A stretch of 64,000 bases of DNA from Blastochloris viridis (GTDB taxonomy: Bacteria > Pseudomonadota > Alphaproteobacteria > Rhizobiales > Xanthobacteraceae): positions 1,032,001 through 1,096,000 of the forward strand of contig NZ_CP012946.1 in NCBI RefSeq assembly GCF_001402875.1, written 5' to 3'. Below are positions 28,401 to 39,980 of this stretch, one piece after another. The notes under the pieces are model-generated. The model worked only from the letters and a program-made list of their open reading frames with translations, had not been told where the DNA came from and searched no databases. The position numbers and the translations under genes are program-made. Positions within the stretch are counted from its first letter, which is position 1, and each line of letters starts with the position of its first letter.

Positions 28401-28573
28401 ACGTCCGCCGCCGAGGCGCCGGGATAGGAGGCCGAGACCTGGACCTGAGGCGGCACGATGTCGGGGTATTGCGCCACCGGCAGCGAGCGCAGGGCGATGA
28501 GCCCGGCGACCAGGATGACGACCGCGATGACGATGGCGAGCCGCGGCCGCCGGATGAAGACCGATGAGATCAT
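25412..28573 (-). CDS. AcrB-type RND multidrug efflux pump
   Basis: 1053 residues, full length for the HAE1 family. It starts [19 protein letters not shown], and carries porter motifs ([20 protein letters not shown]), TM4 with the proton-relay aspartates in [14 protein letters not shown], the intermembrane [14 protein letters not shown], and TM10-11 [20 protein letters not shown] with the conserved lysine. It forms the inner-membrane trimer of a tripartite pump. The adaptor gene is upstream with 10 nt between, so they are one operon; no TolC-like gene follows, so the pump must use one encoded elsewhere. It is a different paralogue from the partial RND gene at the left edge. Confidence 0.95.
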   Translation of the reverse strand: MISSVFIRRPRLAIVIAVVILVAGLIALRSLPVAQYPDIVPPQVQVSASYPGASAADVEASVAQVIEGQVNGVDHMIDMRSTSGADGSYTLTVSFEVGTDPDIATVNVMNRVNQANSQLPQDVQRNGVTVKKQSSAMLQVIAIHSPAGTHDELFLTNFAVINLVDRLARVPGVGQANLFGAKEYAMRVWFDLDRMNSLDLAPQDVANALKSQNIQAALGRVGAAPVRPGTEFQFNISTRGRLVSPEEFGDVVVRATSDGAIVRIKDIATVELGAKSSDASIRYNGKPATGIAIYQSPGANAISVASGVQSAMKEMATRFPADVAYDVMYDTTVFVEKTIESVQETLLEAFVLVAIVVFVFLGKLRATLIPIAAVPVALIGTFAVMLAIGFTANTVSLLALVLAIGIVVDDAIVVVENVERVMEEEPNLSPAEATEKAMGQITGPILAITLVLLSVFVPTAFIPGITGQLYQQFAVSVSVSMLISATIALTLSPALCALLLRPGRPSSGVMKLLQRGIDGARDGYTAVVRRLVRVAAVSVVLVACFAGGAVFLTGVVPSGFLPEEDQGAFMGEIQLPDAASVTRTEAVVKEVEGILAGKPWVQNLFFVNGYSLLDGLALPNRALVVVALKPFDQRKDPSMSVFSALKELRTAFQSIAAANVFVFNLPPIQGLGTGSGFEYQLQALSGAEPAELAGVARGMMLAAAEDKRLTNVFTTYSALTPQITLNIDRDRAQALGIEISELFSTLQTTFGGQYVNDFNLFGRTWQVQAQAEADDRLSMDDVLRVRIRTNAGDLVPVRAFAEAVQSTAPATIIRYNNVRSVTLQGEAAAGHSTGEALAAMEQLSAKTLPSGYGFEWTGTALQEKIAGGQTGFVLALAVLFAYLFLVGLYESWTIPVAVLVSVAVGLCGAMTGLYLSGLDNNLFAQIGIVVLIALAAKNAILIVEFAMERRREGAEIMDAAVEGAKLRFRAVMMTSFAFILGLVPLVFASGAGANTQRAVGTAVFSGMLAASCLGIFVIPGLYVVFQRGREWAHRLIGGRGKNKHATIPPAPVE

Positions 28574-28583
28574 GTGACGGCGC

Positions 28584-29690
28584 TCAGCTCGACTTCTCGA
28601 CGGGACGGGCGTCGACGGCCACGCCCGGCCGGACGCGCTGCTGGCCCTGGACGATGACGAGGTCGCCGGCGGCGACACCCTCGGTCACCACCGCGATGCC
28701 GTCGCGCTGCTGGCCGATCACGATACGGCGACGCTCCACCACATTGCCCTTGCCGACCACGAACACGTACGGCCCGGACTGGTCGACCGCGAGCGCGGCC
28801 TGCGGAATGGTGATCACCTTCTCCGGCTCGGCCTGCTCGAGGGTGACGCGCACGCTCTGGCCGTCGGACAGCATCCGCTTTTCGTTGGTGAACATGGCGC
28901 GGATGGTCTGGGTGTCGGTCCTGGAATCGGCCTGGACGTCGATGAAATCGACCTTGCCGGTTTCCGGCGCGAACGAGCCGGCGGCAAGGCGGACGCGCAC
29001 GGTGATCTCGGCGTCCGGCCGGCGGTGGGCGAAGAGCAGCTCGCGCTGGGTGATCGGGAACAGCACCTGGACCTGATCGTCGCGCACCAGGGTGGCGAGC
29101 GTGCCGGAGGAGGGGCCGACATAATTGCCCTGGGTGATGATGGCGCGGCCGATGCGGCCGGCGATCGGCGCGGTAATCTCGGTATAGGACAGCTGGATCT
29201 CAGCGTCGCGCACCTGCGCCTGGGCTTGCAGCACGTCGGCGCGGGCGCGGGCATCGTCGGCGATGCGCTGGTCGAGCTGGGCCTGGGAGGCGGTGTTGCG
29301 GGCGGCGAGATCGCGGGTGCGGTCGAGCTGGACTTTTGCGTTGTCACGCGTCGCCTCGGCGGCGGCGAGGCTCGCCTTCTTCTCGTCCAGCGCCACCTTG
29401 AACGGCTCCTGCTCGATCACGAACAGCACCTGGCCGGCGGTGACACTGCCGCCCTCCTCGAACTGGCGGGGACCGATGAAGCCTTGGACGCGGGCGCGCA
29501 GGTCGACCTTCTCGAGGGCCTGGACCTTACCGATATACTCCGCCTGCTGAGCGAACGCCTTCAACTCCGCCGCCTGCACCAGCACCGCGGGCGTCTGGCC
29601 CTGCGCCTGCTGGGCAATGGCCGGCGTTCCGGCGAGAGCGAGGTACGAGATTAGGGCGAGCCGCGAGGCCCCGAGTTTCTGCACCGCCAT
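28584..29690 (-). CDS. AcrA-type periplasmic adaptor (membrane-fusion protein)
   Basis: 368 residues starting MAVQKLGAS with GGGATC ahead. An export signal ([14 protein letters not shown]) precedes the lipoyl half-motifs ([13 protein letters not shown] and the later [15 protein letters not shown]), which flank an alpha-helical hairpin of ~60 residues rich in Ala/Arg/Asp. The beta-barrel and membrane-proximal domains follow ([23 protein letters not shown]). It has no lipobox cysteine, so it is anchored only through the pump, unlike E. coli AcrA. First gene of the pump operon, divergent from the ferredoxin reductase across 206 nt. No local TetR-type regulator is seen. Confidence 0.93.
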   Translation of the reverse strand: MAVQKLGASRLALISYLALAGTPAIAQQAQGQTPAVLVQAAELKAFAQQAEYIGKVQALEKVDLRARVQGFIGPRQFEEGGSVTAGQVLFVIEQEPFKVALDEKKASLAAAEATRDNAKVQLDRTRDLAARNTASQAQLDQRIADDARARADVLQAQAQVRDAEIQLSYTEITAPIAGRIGRAIITQGNYVGPSSGTLATLVRDDQVQVLFPITQRELLFAHRRPDAEITVRVRLAAGSFAPETGKVDFIDVQADSRTDTQTIRAMFTNEKRMLSDGQSVRVTLEQAEPEKVITIPQAALAVDQSGPYVFVVGKGNVVERRRIVIGQQRDGIAVVTEGVAAGDLVIVQGQQRVRPGVAVDARPVEKSS

Positions 29691-29740
29691 ATTGAGATCC
29701 CCCAAGGTCGATGCCACGCATACAGTGGAAGTATTTATGA

Positions 29741-30949
<1,209 letters not shown>

Positions 30950-31341
30950 GCGGCGGGGGCTGGGATCACGGCGGTTGCGGCGGTGCGGGATGGCATTCCC
31001 GCTGCCGCGACCGGTGGCGGAGGATGTTCCCCGAACGCCGACCTGTCGTCCCCGGCGAGCATCGCTTGAGCGATGCGAGGGAAGGGGACCCAGGGACCAT
31101 GGCGATTTGTCGCTTTCAGGCGGCGTTGAAACCGCGCCAAGCTTGTGCGCCGATCGCAACGTCTGCCGGCGTCGCGGCCTTTGGGTTCCCGTCCCCTCGC
31201 CGCTGACGCGGCTCGGCCGGGAACGACCGGTGGCGGTATCGGCGCCGGACCTTCGACGGATCGTTTCCCGGCGAAACCGTCGTTCGGTCACCATCCGTTC
31301 GTGTTTCCGTGGGTAGATTCGCCGTTCACGGGGACATCTTT
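30950..31341. other. 392-nt intergenic region with repeat-like palindromes
   Basis: No gene is supported here. The stretch ~31050-31110 (CCCCGGCGAGCATCGCTTGA and on to GGGGACCCAGGGACC) resembles another rhizobial intergenic repeat: GCATCGCTTGAGCGATGC is a perfect hairpin. The region 31180-31330 must carry the promoter of the methyltransferase gene, but I cannot pick one out. Confidence 0.5.
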
Positions 31342-31983
31342 ATGGGACTCTACGGCCGCTATATCGCGCCGCGCCTGGCCGACTTGGTGTGCCGGCGCTC
31401 GGACATCGCCGCCGAACGGGCAGCGCTGGTGCCGCGCGCCGAGGGCGTGGTGGTGGAGATCGGCATCGGCACCGGCCTCAATTTGCCGTTCTACGACCGG
31501 CGCAAGGTGAGCCGGGTGTTTGGCATCGACCCCGGCCAGGGCTTCCTTGAGGTCGGGCGCGATCGTTTTGCCGACAGCCCGGTGGCGGTGACGGTGATGA
31601 CGGCGCCGGCCGAGGCCATTCCGCTGCTCGCCGGGAGCGCCGACAGCGCGGTGATGACCTACACACTATGCTCCGTCATCGATCCGGTGCAGGCGTTGCG
31701 CGAGGTGCGGCGGGTGCTCAAGCCCGGCGGCGCGCTGTACTTCCTGGAGCACGGTCGCTCCGAGGCGCCGTGGGTGGCGCGCGGCCAGGACCTGCTGAAC
31801 GGGATGTGGAAGCCGATCTCGTGCGGCTGCAACCTCAATCGCGACGTGCCGATCCTGCTCGCCAAGGCCGGCTTCCTGTTGGAGGAGGTGGAGCGGTTCG
31901 ACCTCGCCGGCGCGCCGCGCATCATCGGCGCCCACGTCCGCGGCCTGGCACGCAAAGGTCCTTCGGCCGACCAGGGAACGTGA
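31342..31983 (+). CDS. Class I SAM-dependent methyltransferase (UbiE/phospholipid N-methyltransferase-like)
   Basis: 213 residues. Motif I is VVEIGIGTGLNLPFY, the acidic end of strand 2 is VFGIDPGQGFLE, and motif IV/post-motif is VMTYTLCSVIDPVQALREVRRVLKPGGALYFLEHG, followed by a CGCNLNRD segment typical of the methyltransf_11 group found in thiol and lipid methyltransferases. The ATG at 31342 is chosen because MGLYGRYIAPRL is the conserved start. It is 48 nt upstream of the YihY gene on the same strand, so the two may be co-transcribed. The substrate is unknown. Confidence 0.87.
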   Translation: MGLYGRYIAPRLADLVCRRSDIAAERAALVPRAEGVVVEIGIGTGLNLPFYDRRKVSRVFGIDPGQGFLEVGRDRFADSPVAVTVMTAPAEAIPLLAGSADSAVMTYTLCSVIDPVQALREVRRVLKPGGALYFLEHGRSEAPWVARGQDLLNGMWKPISCGCNLNRDVPILLAKAGFLLEEVERFDLAGAPRIIGAHVRGLARKGPSADQGT

Positions 31984-32031
31984 CCGCCTCTGACCGGTTC
32001 TTTCGCCATCGCTTGGTCTTCGGAGAACAGC

Positions 32032-33162
32032 ATGGCGGACCGTCCGGCGCGGGGGACGAGCCTGTCCCGGTACATGGTGGCCCTCGCCGCGCTCGGGGTG
32101 CTGTACGGCCTGTTGCGGAACCACTCCGGCGAACCGGCGACGGCCAGCCGGCGATCGGCGCGGGGTGCGCTCGCCGCACCCGCCTCGGAGGAGGCGGGGC
32201 AGGTCGAGCGCGGGCAGGCGGCGACCCGGCCGCGGGACGCCCCGGCACCGGGCTGGATGGATGTGGCGTGGCGGGTGGGGAGGGAGATCGGCAACCACCG
32301 GGTTCTGGCGGTCGCCGGGGGTGTCACCTTCTACGCGCTGCTGGCGCTGTTCCCGGCCATCGCGGCGCTGGTGTCGCTCTATGGCCTGTTCGCCGACGCA
32401 TACACCATCAACGACCACATCCGCGGCCTGTCGGCGGTGGTGCCCGCCGGCACGCTCGACATCGTCGCCGACCAGGTGCAGCGCATCGCCTCCCAGCGCC
32501 ACGCCAGCCTGAGCGTGGGACTCATGGTCGGCCTTCTGGTGTCGCTGTGGAGTGCCAATGCCGGCATGAAAGCCATCTTCGATGCCCTCAACGTGGTCAA
32601 TGACGAGACGGAGAAGCGGGGCTTCGTCCGGCTGACGGCGCAGACGCTGCTGTTCACGCTGGGCGGCCTCCTGGTGCTGGTGCTGGCGCTGGTGTCCATC
32701 GTGGTGGTGCCGGCGGTGCTGGCTTGGCTCGGTCCCTGGCTCGGGCCGGGCGGCACCGAGCCGCTGGTGGCGGCGCTACGCTGGCCGGTGCTGCTGGTGG
32801 CGATCGGCGTCGGGCTGGCGGTGCTCTATCGCTACGGCCCGAGCCGGCAGCGGCCGCGGGGACGCTGGATCAGCCCCGGCAGTGCGTTCGCCGCGCTGGC
32901 CTGGCTGGTGGTGTCGCTGGCGTTCGCCTGGTACGTGGCGAACTTCGCCAACTACAACGCCACCTATGGCTCGCTCGGCGCGGTGATCGGGCTGATGATG
33001 TGGATGTGGCTCTCGGTGGTGGTGGCGCTGGTCGGCGCCGAGATCGACGCGGCGCTGGAGCACCAGACCGCCCAGGCGTCCACCCGCGGCGCCGGCGACG
33101 AGGCGCGGATCACGGCGGCGCGGCCGGGAGCGCCGCCCCAGGCGGGGGCAGCGGCTCGGTGA
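32032..33162 (+). CDS. YihY/BrkB-family inner-membrane protein
   Basis: 376 residues. After a short N-terminal hydrophobic segment (YMVALAALGVLYGLL) and a polar linker, the YihY core begins near residue 75 with VAWRVGREIGNHRVLAVAGGVTFYALLALFPAIAALVSLYG. It continues with LSLWSANAGMKAIFDALN-type sequence and a six-TM body ending NYNATYGSLGAVIGLMMWMW. The family was once thought to be RNase BN; its real role is unsettled, perhaps lipid or anion transport. The last 53 nt overlap the 3' end of the convergent SGNH hydrolase gene. The extra N-terminal TM is not general in the family. Confidence 0.88.
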   Translation: MADRPARGTSLSRYMVALAALGVLYGLLRNHSGEPATASRRSARGALAAPASEEAGQVERGQAATRPRDAPAPGWMDVAWRVGREIGNHRVLAVAGGVTFYALLALFPAIAALVSLYGLFADAYTINDHIRGLSAVVPAGTLDIVADQVQRIASQRHASLSVGLMVGLLVSLWSANAGMKAIFDALNVVNDETEKRGFVRLTAQTLLFTLGGLLVLVLALVSIVVVPAVLAWLGPWLGPGGTEPLVAALRWPVLLVAIGVGLAVLYRYGPSRQRPRGRWISPGSAFAALAWLVVSLAFAWYVANFANYNATYGSLGAVIGLMMWMWLSVVVALVGAEIDAALEHQTAQASTRGAGDEARITAARPGAPPQAGAAAR

Positions 33163-35152
33163 AGACCTGCTGCGGGGCGGTGAGGTGGAGCAGGCTGCGC
33201 ACCGCCGGCATGGCGGCGTCCGCCATCGCGGCGTGGCCCTCGGCGGTGGGGTGGATGGCGCCGCCATAGACCGCGGTCTTCAGGCCCCACAGCCCGTCAT
33301 GATTGCTTTGGGGCTCCTGCAGTACGCCGTAGGGGAACGTCATCGCCGCGAAATAGGCATCGTTGGGGGTGCGGATCCAGCGCGCCCGCGGCGCGTAGGG
33401 GCGATAGTCGGACGGGTTGCAGCCCTCGACCATCGGCTGCTCCAGCGCGTCGATGTCGGTGCGGAAGCTTGAGCCATCCTTCTTGAAGCAGGCGACGTCG
33501 AACGCCGGTTCCGTCACGGTGGGGTCGGCCGGCTGGGTGGCGCAGAAGCCGGCACGGGCGAAGGCGTGCTCGTGGCCGTCGACGAAGGTCATGCGGTCCT
33601 TATCCGGTTCGGCGCAGCCGCCGGTCGCGGTGCAGCGTGCCAGCGACTCCAGGCGCGGAAAGAAGCTGCGCACCACGAAGTCCGACACCGCCTGCAACCG
33701 GGCGGCCGAGATCTCGAAGGCGGGATGGATGTCGGTGCCGTGGCGGCCGCTGCCGCACACCTCGCCGGGCGCCGCCAGGCCGGGGTGGCCGTAGCGGACA
33801 TAGACCACCTTCTGCAGCGAGCCGCCGAGCAGCGGCTTCAGCGCCGCGCGCAGCTTCTTGAAGTTGGCGGGCAGCTCCTTCTGCAGCAGCGCTGCCGCCT
33901 CCTTCGGCGTCTTGATCATGCCGAAGCGGTTGAGGATGGCGTATTCGTCCTGGGAGGGGTCGACCATGACGTGGGCCACCATCGGCGAGAAGCCGATGTC
34001 GTTGGCGCCGATGGTGAGCAGCAGCAAATCGAGGTCGCGCTCGGGCGCGGCCTTGAGGTAACGCGCGAGCTGGCTCACCTGCGGCGGCACGGTGGTGGCG
34101 CATTTGCGGCTGCCGGCGGCCTGCTCGCAGGCCTTGGCGAAGTCGCGGATCGATTGGGTGCCGAGCAGCCCGTCCTCGATCTGGGCGCCGGTGCAGGCCA
34201 GCGGCAGGTAGGTCACAGCGACGTGCGGGTTCTCCACCGCCACCGCCAGCGCGGTGCGGACCTGGTAGCCGTAGAGCGAGCGGTGGCAGGCCGGGCTCAT
34301 CCAGTCGGCGCCGGCGCGTGCCCACTCGCCTCGGGCGGGGTCGGTCGCCTCGCGCGCCGGCGTGGTCGAGCCGCAGTCGCGCACGCCGCGGAAATCGCGA
34401 CGCGACGGCCTGAAGAACTCGGAGAAGGTGCCGGCCAGCAGGCGACGGTAACAGAAACCCTTGTCGGACAGCATCACCGGCGAATCCGGGTTGCCCTCGC
34501 CGGACGCGATGGAGTCGCCCATGCCGGCAACCAGCAGGTCGGTGACCGCGACCTCGGCTTCCAGGATCGCGACGATCTCCTCGCCGCGCTGCACGGTGAC
34601 CGAAACCTTGGTGCCGATCCCGAAGGCGAGGTCGTCGATCACCTCGGCCGCGCACGGCGCCTGATAGCGGCGGCCGGGCGGCTTTTCGTCCCACAGCGTC
34701 CACACGCAGGTGAGGTCCGGCTCGGCCGGCAGGTTCTTGATGAGGAAGCCGGCGCGGTGGTCGCGCGGGTTGAGGTAGCTCTCGGTCTTGTTGCGGTCGC
34801 TGCCCGGCTTGCCGGTGCGGGGCAGCTCGTAGCTGCGTTCGCAACGCTCGGCCGCGGTGTTGGCGACCGGGTCGAAGCAGAGCTGGTGCACCATGTCGCG
34901 GGCCCAACCGAAGCCGTCGGTGCCGCGCGCCAGCTTGCGCTCGACATCGAGAATGGTGCTGCCGCTGCCGTGGGCGACGACATGGGTCTGGAAATCCTGC
35001 TCGCTCTTGAACAGCCGGAAGCGGTTCTTGACCTGCCAGTCGATGCAGGGCTCGGCGGCGTCGGCAGCACAGACCTGGGCCGATGCTGCCTGCGGCGACA
35101 GCGCGGCGGCGAACGACAACAGAACGGCGGCGGCTGCGAGGCAGGCGCGCAT
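33110..35152 (-). CDS. Secreted SGNH/GDSL hydrolase with N-terminal extra domain
   Basis: 680 residues from MRACLAAAAVLLSFAAALSP, a clear Sec signal cut near QAASA-Q. Residues ~27-205 are a Cys-containing beta-rich domain of unknown type. The catalytic part starts at GMGDSIASGEGN (Ser214), block III is IGANDIGFS with the Asn, and block V HPTAEGH (634-640) gives the catalytic His and upstream residues. SGNH enzymes are esterases, lipases or acetyl-polysaccharide deacetylases. It carries at least ten cysteines, so disulfides in the periplasm or outside are likely. The gene tail overlaps the convergent YihY gene by 53 nt. Substrate is not readable from sequence. Confidence 0.85.
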   Translation of the reverse strand: MRACLAAAAVLLSFAAALSPQAASAQVCAADAAEPCIDWQVKNRFRLFKSEQDFQTHVVAHGSGSTILDVERKLARGTDGFGWARDMVHQLCFDPVANTAAERCERSYELPRTGKPGSDRNKTESYLNPRDHRAGFLIKNLPAEPDLTCVWTLWDEKPPGRRYQAPCAAEVIDDLAFGIGTKVSVTVQRGEEIVAILEAEVAVTDLLVAGMGDSIASGEGNPDSPVMLSDKGFCYRRLLAGTFSEFFRPSRRDFRGVRDCGSTTPAREATDPARGEWARAGADWMSPACHRSLYGYQVRTALAVAVENPHVAVTYLPLACTGAQIEDGLLGTQSIRDFAKACEQAAGSRKCATTVPPQVSQLARYLKAAPERDLDLLLLTIGANDIGFSPMVAHVMVDPSQDEYAILNRFGMIKTPKEAAALLQKELPANFKKLRAALKPLLGGSLQKVVYVRYGHPGLAAPGEVCGSGRHGTDIHPAFEISAARLQAVSDFVVRSFFPRLESLARCTATGGCAEPDKDRMTFVDGHEHAFARAGFCATQPADPTVTEPAFDVACFKKDGSSFRTDIDALEQPMVEGCNPSDYRPYAPRARWIRTPNDAYFAAMTFPYGVLQEPQSNHDGLWGLKTAVYGGAIHPTAEGHAAMADAAMPAVRSLLHLTAPQQVFTEPLPPPGAALPAAPP

Positions 35153-35553
35153 CACGAAATCCCTTGAGTGGCTGACAATCCGGCCCGACGGCGGCGACCG
35201 TTCCTCAATGGGGGATGCTGCGGGCGATTTTTGGGCGGCTGCGCTGCGGGCGCGCGCACCGTCGCCGGGTACCGCCAAATGTAACTAATCGGGCAACATG
35301 CCAAATCCCGCATAATTTGCTTTTTCGCCACAAAGGTTACCTCGGAATTTTTCGTCTCATATCGGATTGTATAACGGTAGATTGCATAAAGTAAAACCTG
35401 CAACGCTAGATCTATCAAAACGATACGACGCTAAGTTTAGCGAGCTCCATACTTTGTTTACTGGTTATGTTTATGGTTAAAACCACGCAGCGGGCGGGGC
35501 ACGGCGGTGTCCGCCTGAATTGATAGCTGCGCTCTAATGGCGAGGGTAAGATT
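35153..35553. promoter_or_regulatory. 401-nt AT-rich upstream region of the first MCP gene
   Basis: From ~35280 to 35500 the base composition falls far below that of the surrounding genes (runs such as ATTTGCTTTTT and ATTGTATAACGG). It holds a perfect small palindrome, CGCTAA-GT-TTAGCG, at 35429-35442. No gene is seen. It must include the promoters of both the divergent hydrolase gene and mcp; GAGGGTAAGATT just before 35554 is the mcp ribosome site. Confidence 0.5.
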
Positions 35554-37251
35554 ATGTCACAATTCCGAATACTGACGAAGATACTCAGTATCATAATCGT
35601 GCTGAGCTGTGTCGCCGCGGCGATATCTTATATTGGCATCAGTTCGCTCGGCGCGCTGAATGACGCAACCGACCGAATGGAAGCGGCGACGGGAAACGCC
35701 CTTGAAGCCCAACGACTGGCGGCCAACTTGGTCGCAGCCAATCGCGGCGAATTTCGCATCGCTGCCGACCCGCGGCCGGACTCCTATCGCGAGGCGCGCG
35801 GCGCCATCGACGCGGAGTTGGCGACGATGCGCCAGCGCCTCGAAACGCTGAACCGCGACCTCGCCGGCGCCGAGCGCGCCAAGTTCGACGCGGTGCGCGT
35901 CAAGTTTGCCGAATATGAGCGCGAGCTTCAGGGCACGTTCCGGGCGGCTGAAGCCGTCCGCAATTTCGAGATGACCGACGAACTGATGCGCCTGCGCGAC
36001 GAGACCCTGTCCAGCCGCAAGGTGGCGGAAGAGGCCCGGACGATGCTGCGTGCGCTCGCCACCGACCTCGACAACATCGTCGCCGCGGAATCGAAGGCGG
36101 CCACGGACGAATACAAGTCGGCGAGCCGGCTGATGATGGTGTTCTCGGCCGTTGGCATCGCGTTCGGCCTCGTCATGGGCTTCATCATCGGCCAGTTCGG
36201 CATCGTCAAACCGATCCGCGATCTCGTCGCGGCGCTGCAGCGCCTCGCCAATGGCGATTACAGCTTCGAGGTGCCTGGCGCCGACCGCAAGGACGAAGTG
36301 GGCGAGGTGGCCCGCACGGCGCGAGTGTTCCGCGACAACGGCCTGGAAAACCAACGCATGCAGGAGGAGCAGAAGGCGGCCGAGGCCCGCGCCGCCGTCG
36401 AGAAGAAGCAGGCGATGCACCAGCTTGCTGATGGTTTTGAGGGTGCGGTCGGCGGCATCATCGGTGCGGTGTCGAGCGCCTCGACCCAGTTGCAGGGCGC
36501 GGCCCAGACCATGTCGGCGGCGGCCGAACAAACCAACCGCCAGTCCACCGCCGTCGCCTCGGCGTCGGAGGAGGCGTCCTCCAACGTGCAGACCGTGGCG
36601 TCGGCGGCCGAGGAGCTGGCGGCGTCGGTGTCGGAGATCGGCCGGCGGGTCAACGAGTCCGCCCAGATCGCGGCGGAAGCGGCGCGTGACGCCGATGCCA
36701 CCGCCGGCAAGGTCGCCCGGCTGTCGCAGGCGGCGCAGAAGATCGGCGATATCGTCGGGCTGATCTCGACCATTGCCGGCCAGACCAACCTGCTCGCCCT
36801 CAACGCCACGATTGAGGCTGCCCGTGCCGGCGATGCCGGCAAAGGCTTTGCGGTGGTGGCGTCCGAGGTGAAGTCGCTGGCCGACCAGACCGCCAAGGCC
36901 ACCGCGGAGATTTCGGCGCAGATCGAGGAGATCCAGGCATCCACCTCGGACTCCGCCCACGCCATCGGCCAGATCACCGAGACCATCCGCAAGATGAACG
37001 AGATCGCCACCACCATCGCCTCGGCTGTGGAGGAGCAGGGCGCGGCGACCACGGAAATCGCCCGCAATGTTCAGCAGGCCTCCGCCGGTACTGCGGAAGT
37101 GTCGAGCAACATTGTCGGGGTGACGCGGGCGGCGTCCGACTCATCGGCGGCGTCGAGCCAAGTGCTGTCGGCGGCCGGCAACCTCGCCAGCCAATCCGAC
37201 CAGCTCAAGCACGAGGTTACCCGCTTCCTGGCCACGGTGCGCGCGGCCTGA
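35554..37251 (+). CDS. Methyl-accepting chemotaxis protein 1
   Basis: 565 residues. TM1 is at ~7-29 ([20 protein letters not shown]), a helical periplasmic sensor spans ~30-188, TM2 is at ~190-213 ([20 protein letters not shown]), then HAMP ([19 protein letters not shown]) and the MCP signalling domain. The kinase-binding hairpin tip is intact: [20 protein letters not shown]. Four-helix-bundle sensors of this length usually sense small ligands or energy state. Its signalling half is almost the same as that of the next gene, while the sensors differ. It ends in FLATVRAA with no CheR-tethering pentapeptide. A GC hairpin follows the stop. Confidence 0.94.
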   Translation: MSQFRILTKILSIIIVLSCVAAAISYIGISSLGALNDATDRMEAATGNALEAQRLAANLVAANRGEFRIAADPRPDSYREARGAIDAELATMRQRLETLNRDLAGAERAKFDAVRVKFAEYERELQGTFRAAEAVRNFEMTDELMRLRDETLSSRKVAEEARTMLRALATDLDNIVAAESKAATDEYKSASRLMMVFSAVGIAFGLVMGFIIGQFGIVKPIRDLVAALQRLANGDYSFEVPGADRKDEVGEVARTARVFRDNGLENQRMQEEQKAAEARAAVEKKQAMHQLADGFEGAVGGIIGAVSSASTQLQGAAQTMSAAAEQTNRQSTAVASASEEASSNVQTVASAAEELAASVSEIGRRVNESAQIAAEAARDADATAGKVARLSQAAQKIGDIVGLISTIAGQTNLLALNATIEAARAGDAGKGFAVVASEVKSLADQTAKATAEISAQIEEIQASTSDSAHAIGQITETIRKMNEIATTIASAVEEQGAATTEIARNVQQASAGTAEVSSNIVGVTRAASDSSAASSQVLSAAGNLASQSDQLKHEVTRFLATVRAA

Positions 37252-37273
37252 ACCTTCGCACCTGCGATCTCGG

Positions 37274-37297
37274 ACGGCCGCGGCTCGCCGCGGCCGT
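37274..37297 (+). terminator. Terminator after MCP 1
   Basis: ACGGCCGCGG and CCGCGGCCGT pair around CTCG, followed shortly by CGTTTT. It ends transcription of the first MCP gene before the AT-rich spacer. Confidence 0.7.
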
Positions 37298-37799
37298 TGC
37301 CGTTTTGGTAACCGCTATCTCCGCAGCGGGCACAATCCTGGCCTGTTCAATCTGCATGGCAAAACCACCCTAGCGGGAAGGCTGAAATTTCAGCAGCCAA
37401 TTGCGGCATTCAACCATGGCGATAATAGTCGCGTGGCCAACCGGAGTGAAAGGTAAGATCGGTATGGGCGTCGCCATCGAAGGATATTTGACGCGTTGGA
37501 GACAACGACGAAATAATACATATGTATTTTCGTTGAATTATCCGCTCTTGGTCTTTGTTGTAAAATTCATTACGCCAATATCGCTTGACGTTAGCCAAAT
37601 GTAGCGGACGCCTATTTTCCGTTTAACGGAGCCGTCTTTCGAGGCATCAGAAATTGTTAATCCGAGTAACCTTTGATCATTCCCAACCGGAAAGTCGAAA
37701 CGATCCGGATGCGCAGAGCCAGACCGCCTGCTGCGTGCCGCCCGCCGTGGCTGCGGGCGAGGCTTTGCGGACCTTGGGTTGAGCATGGGGCAAGAGACG
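37298..37799. promoter_or_regulatory. AT-rich spacer between the two MCP genes
   Basis: About 500 nt with low GC from ~37380 to 37690. The open frames here are short and show no codon bias, so I see no gene. It probably contains the promoter of the second MCP gene. GGGGCAAGAG just before 37800 is a good ribosome site. Confidence 0.45.
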
Positions 37800-39812
37800 A
37801 TGCGTCTGAACTTCAAGATCGGTCAAAAACTCGCAATAAGCTCGACAATCGGGATTCTCCTGGTGCTGTCGTTCGTTATCGTCGCGCGCGTCTCGCTGGA
37901 CGCGATCGAAAGTGCCAACACCGCGCTGGAGAAGGCGTCCGGTCTCGTCGGCAAGCTGACGGACTCCAAGATCAACCTGCGCGACACCGTCGAGCTGTAT
38001 TACCGGGCGAAATCCGCCAGCACGGCCGAGGCAATCGACAAGTATGCCGCCGACTTCGAAAAGGTGGCGCCGCCGCTGGCGGACTATGTCGGCACCGTCG
38101 CCGAGAAGGCCGCCATCGCCGCCAATCGCGAGCGCATGTCGCGCGCCAAGGTGCAGCTCGACGGCTATATTTCCGGCTGGCGCGAGGGGGTGGGGCTGCA
38201 GCGCCAGCTCATTCTGTCGCAAGGCAAGGCGAGCGAGCTGTCCGAGGCCTGGACCAAGGCCCTCGCCGCGGCGAGGGTGTCGGCCGGCCGCATCGGGCAG
38301 AACGTCGGCGACCAACTCGACACCGTCGCGGTCGGTGTCGGTGTCGCCAACACCGGAATCTGGCGTTATTTCGCCACCGAAGACGACAAGCTGAAGGATG
38401 AGGTTCATCAGGCGCTGGTCGCGGCTGGCCGCGGTCTTCGCGAGTTGCAGACCAACGAGCACGCCCAGCCGATGGCGGCGTCGCTGTCGTCGTTGAGCGA
38501 GTTGACCGGCCGCTTTGCCTCGCTGTTCGAGGCCATCAGCAGCGCCGCGACCCAGCGCACCGTGATCATCCGGGGCATCACGCCGAAGCGAGCCGAGGTC
38601 ACCCGGCTGATCGACGAGACGCTCGACGCTGCCAAGGTGTTCGTCGAGGAGCGCCATCACGACGTCAAGTCTGAGATCGGCACTGCCAAGACCATCGGTC
38701 TGGTGCTGGGCGGGCTGACGGTGGCGGTGCTGGTCGCCTCGACCGTGTTCGGCTTCGTCGGCGTCGGCAACCCGGTTCGCCGCATCGCCGGTGTGCTCGA
38801 GCATTTGGCGGAGGGAAACAAGGCCGTCGACATCCCCTTCACCACCCGCGGCGACGAGGTGGGCGAGACCGCACGTGCCGCCCAGGTGTTCAAGGACAAT
38901 CTGGTGCGGATGGAGCAGCTCGACGCCGAGCGCCAGGAGGCCGAGGCTCGCGCCGAAGCCGAGAAGAAGCAGGCGATGCACCAGCTCGCCGACACCTTCG
39001 AGGGCGCGGTCGGCGGCATCATCGGTGCGGTGTCGAGCGCGGCGGCCCAGTTGCAGGGCGCGGCGCAGACCATGTCGGCGGCTGCCGACCAGACCAACCG
39101 GCAATCGAGCGCAGTCGCCTCCGCTTCGGAGGAAGCCACCTCCAACGTCCAGACCGTGGCCTCGGCGGCGGAAGAACTGGCGACCTCGGTCGCGGAAATC
39201 GGGCGCCGGGTGAATGAGTCCGCCAAGATCGCTGCGGAAGCGGCGCGCGACGCCGACGCCACCGCCGCCAAGGTCGGGCGGCTGTCGCAGGCGGCGCAGA
39301 AGATCGGCGACATCGTCGGGCTGATCTCGACCATCGCCGGCCAGACCAACTTGCTCGCCCTCAACGCCACCATCGAGGCGGCGCGGGCGGGCGATGCCGG
39401 CAAGGGCTTTGCAGTGGTGGCGTCCGAGGTGAAGAGCCTCGCCGACCAGACCGCCAAGGCGACGGCGGAAATCTCGGCGCAGATCGAGGAGATCCAGGCC
39501 TCGACCGCCGATTCCGCCCACGCCATCGAGGCGATCACCGAAACCATCCGCAAGATGAACGAGATCGCCACCACCATCGCCTCCGCGGTGGAGGAGCAGG
39601 GTGCGGCGACGACCGAAATCGCCCGCAACGTCCAGCAGGCGTCAAGCGGCACGGCGGAGGTGTCGAGCAATATCGTCGGGGTGACGCGGGCGGCGGCCGA
39701 TTCCTCGGCGGCGTCGAGCCAGGTGCTGTCCTCGGCTGGCAACCTCGCCAGCCAGTCCGGCCAGCTCCGGGCCGAGGTCGATCGCTTCCTCGCGACCGTG
39801 CGGGCGGCCTGA
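37800..39812 (+). CDS. Methyl-accepting chemotaxis protein 2
   Basis: 670 residues from the ATG at 37800, chosen for its GGGGCAAGAG ribosome site; an ATG five codons earlier is also open. TM1 is at ~11-30, a long helical periplasmic sensor of ~265 residues looks like a helical bimodular (HBM)-type double bundle, TM2 is at ~298-320 ([21 protein letters not shown]), then HAMP and the signalling domain with [20 protein letters not shown]. From residue ~385 on it matches MCP 1 nearly residue for residue, down to the FLATVRAA end. This is a recent duplication or gene conversion of the output half combined with a different sensor. Confidence 0.94.
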   Translation: MRLNFKIGQKLAISSTIGILLVLSFVIVARVSLDAIESANTALEKASGLVGKLTDSKINLRDTVELYYRAKSASTAEAIDKYAADFEKVAPPLADYVGTVAEKAAIAANRERMSRAKVQLDGYISGWREGVGLQRQLILSQGKASELSEAWTKALAAARVSAGRIGQNVGDQLDTVAVGVGVANTGIWRYFATEDDKLKDEVHQALVAAGRGLRELQTNEHAQPMAASLSSLSELTGRFASLFEAISSAATQRTVIIRGITPKRAEVTRLIDETLDAAKVFVEERHHDVKSEIGTAKTIGLVLGGLTVAVLVASTVFGFVGVGNPVRRIAGVLEHLAEGNKAVDIPFTTRGDEVGETARAAQVFKDNLVRMEQLDAERQEAEARAEAEKKQAMHQLADTFEGAVGGIIGAVSSAAAQLQGAAQTMSAAADQTNRQSSAVASASEEATSNVQTVASAAEELATSVAEIGRRVNESAKIAAEAARDADATAAKVGRLSQAAQKIGDIVGLISTIAGQTNLLALNATIEAARAGDAGKGFAVVASEVKSLADQTAKATAEISAQIEEIQASTADSAHAIEAITETIRKMNEIATTIASAVEEQGAATTEIARNVQQASSGTAEVSSNIVGVTRAAADSSAASSQVLSSAGNLASQSGQLRAEVDRFLATVRAA

Positions 39813-39980
39813 CGCGGTCTCTGCCGGAGATCGTGTGATCGAGGCTTGTGCGCGTCCCTCCGCGCCGCGTGTCCGGCGCGGGGGGACCTCGATCGCTGGT
39901 TCGGGCTGCGCTGGGTGCCGTCCGCGGGGCTCGGTGGGCGAGGCACCGCGACCACAGACCCGGCGGTTGTCGCGGTCCGG

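Noticed and set aside
25295..28567. A 1090-codon open frame antisense to the RND pump
   Set aside because: His/Arg/Asp-rich composition typical of a GC-rich antisense frame; the sense strand encodes a complete, conserved pump.
37401..37604. A 67-codon frame in the AT-rich gap between the MCP genes
   Set aside because: Start codon without a ribosome site, no codon bias, stop within a low-GC stretch; more likely regulatory DNA.
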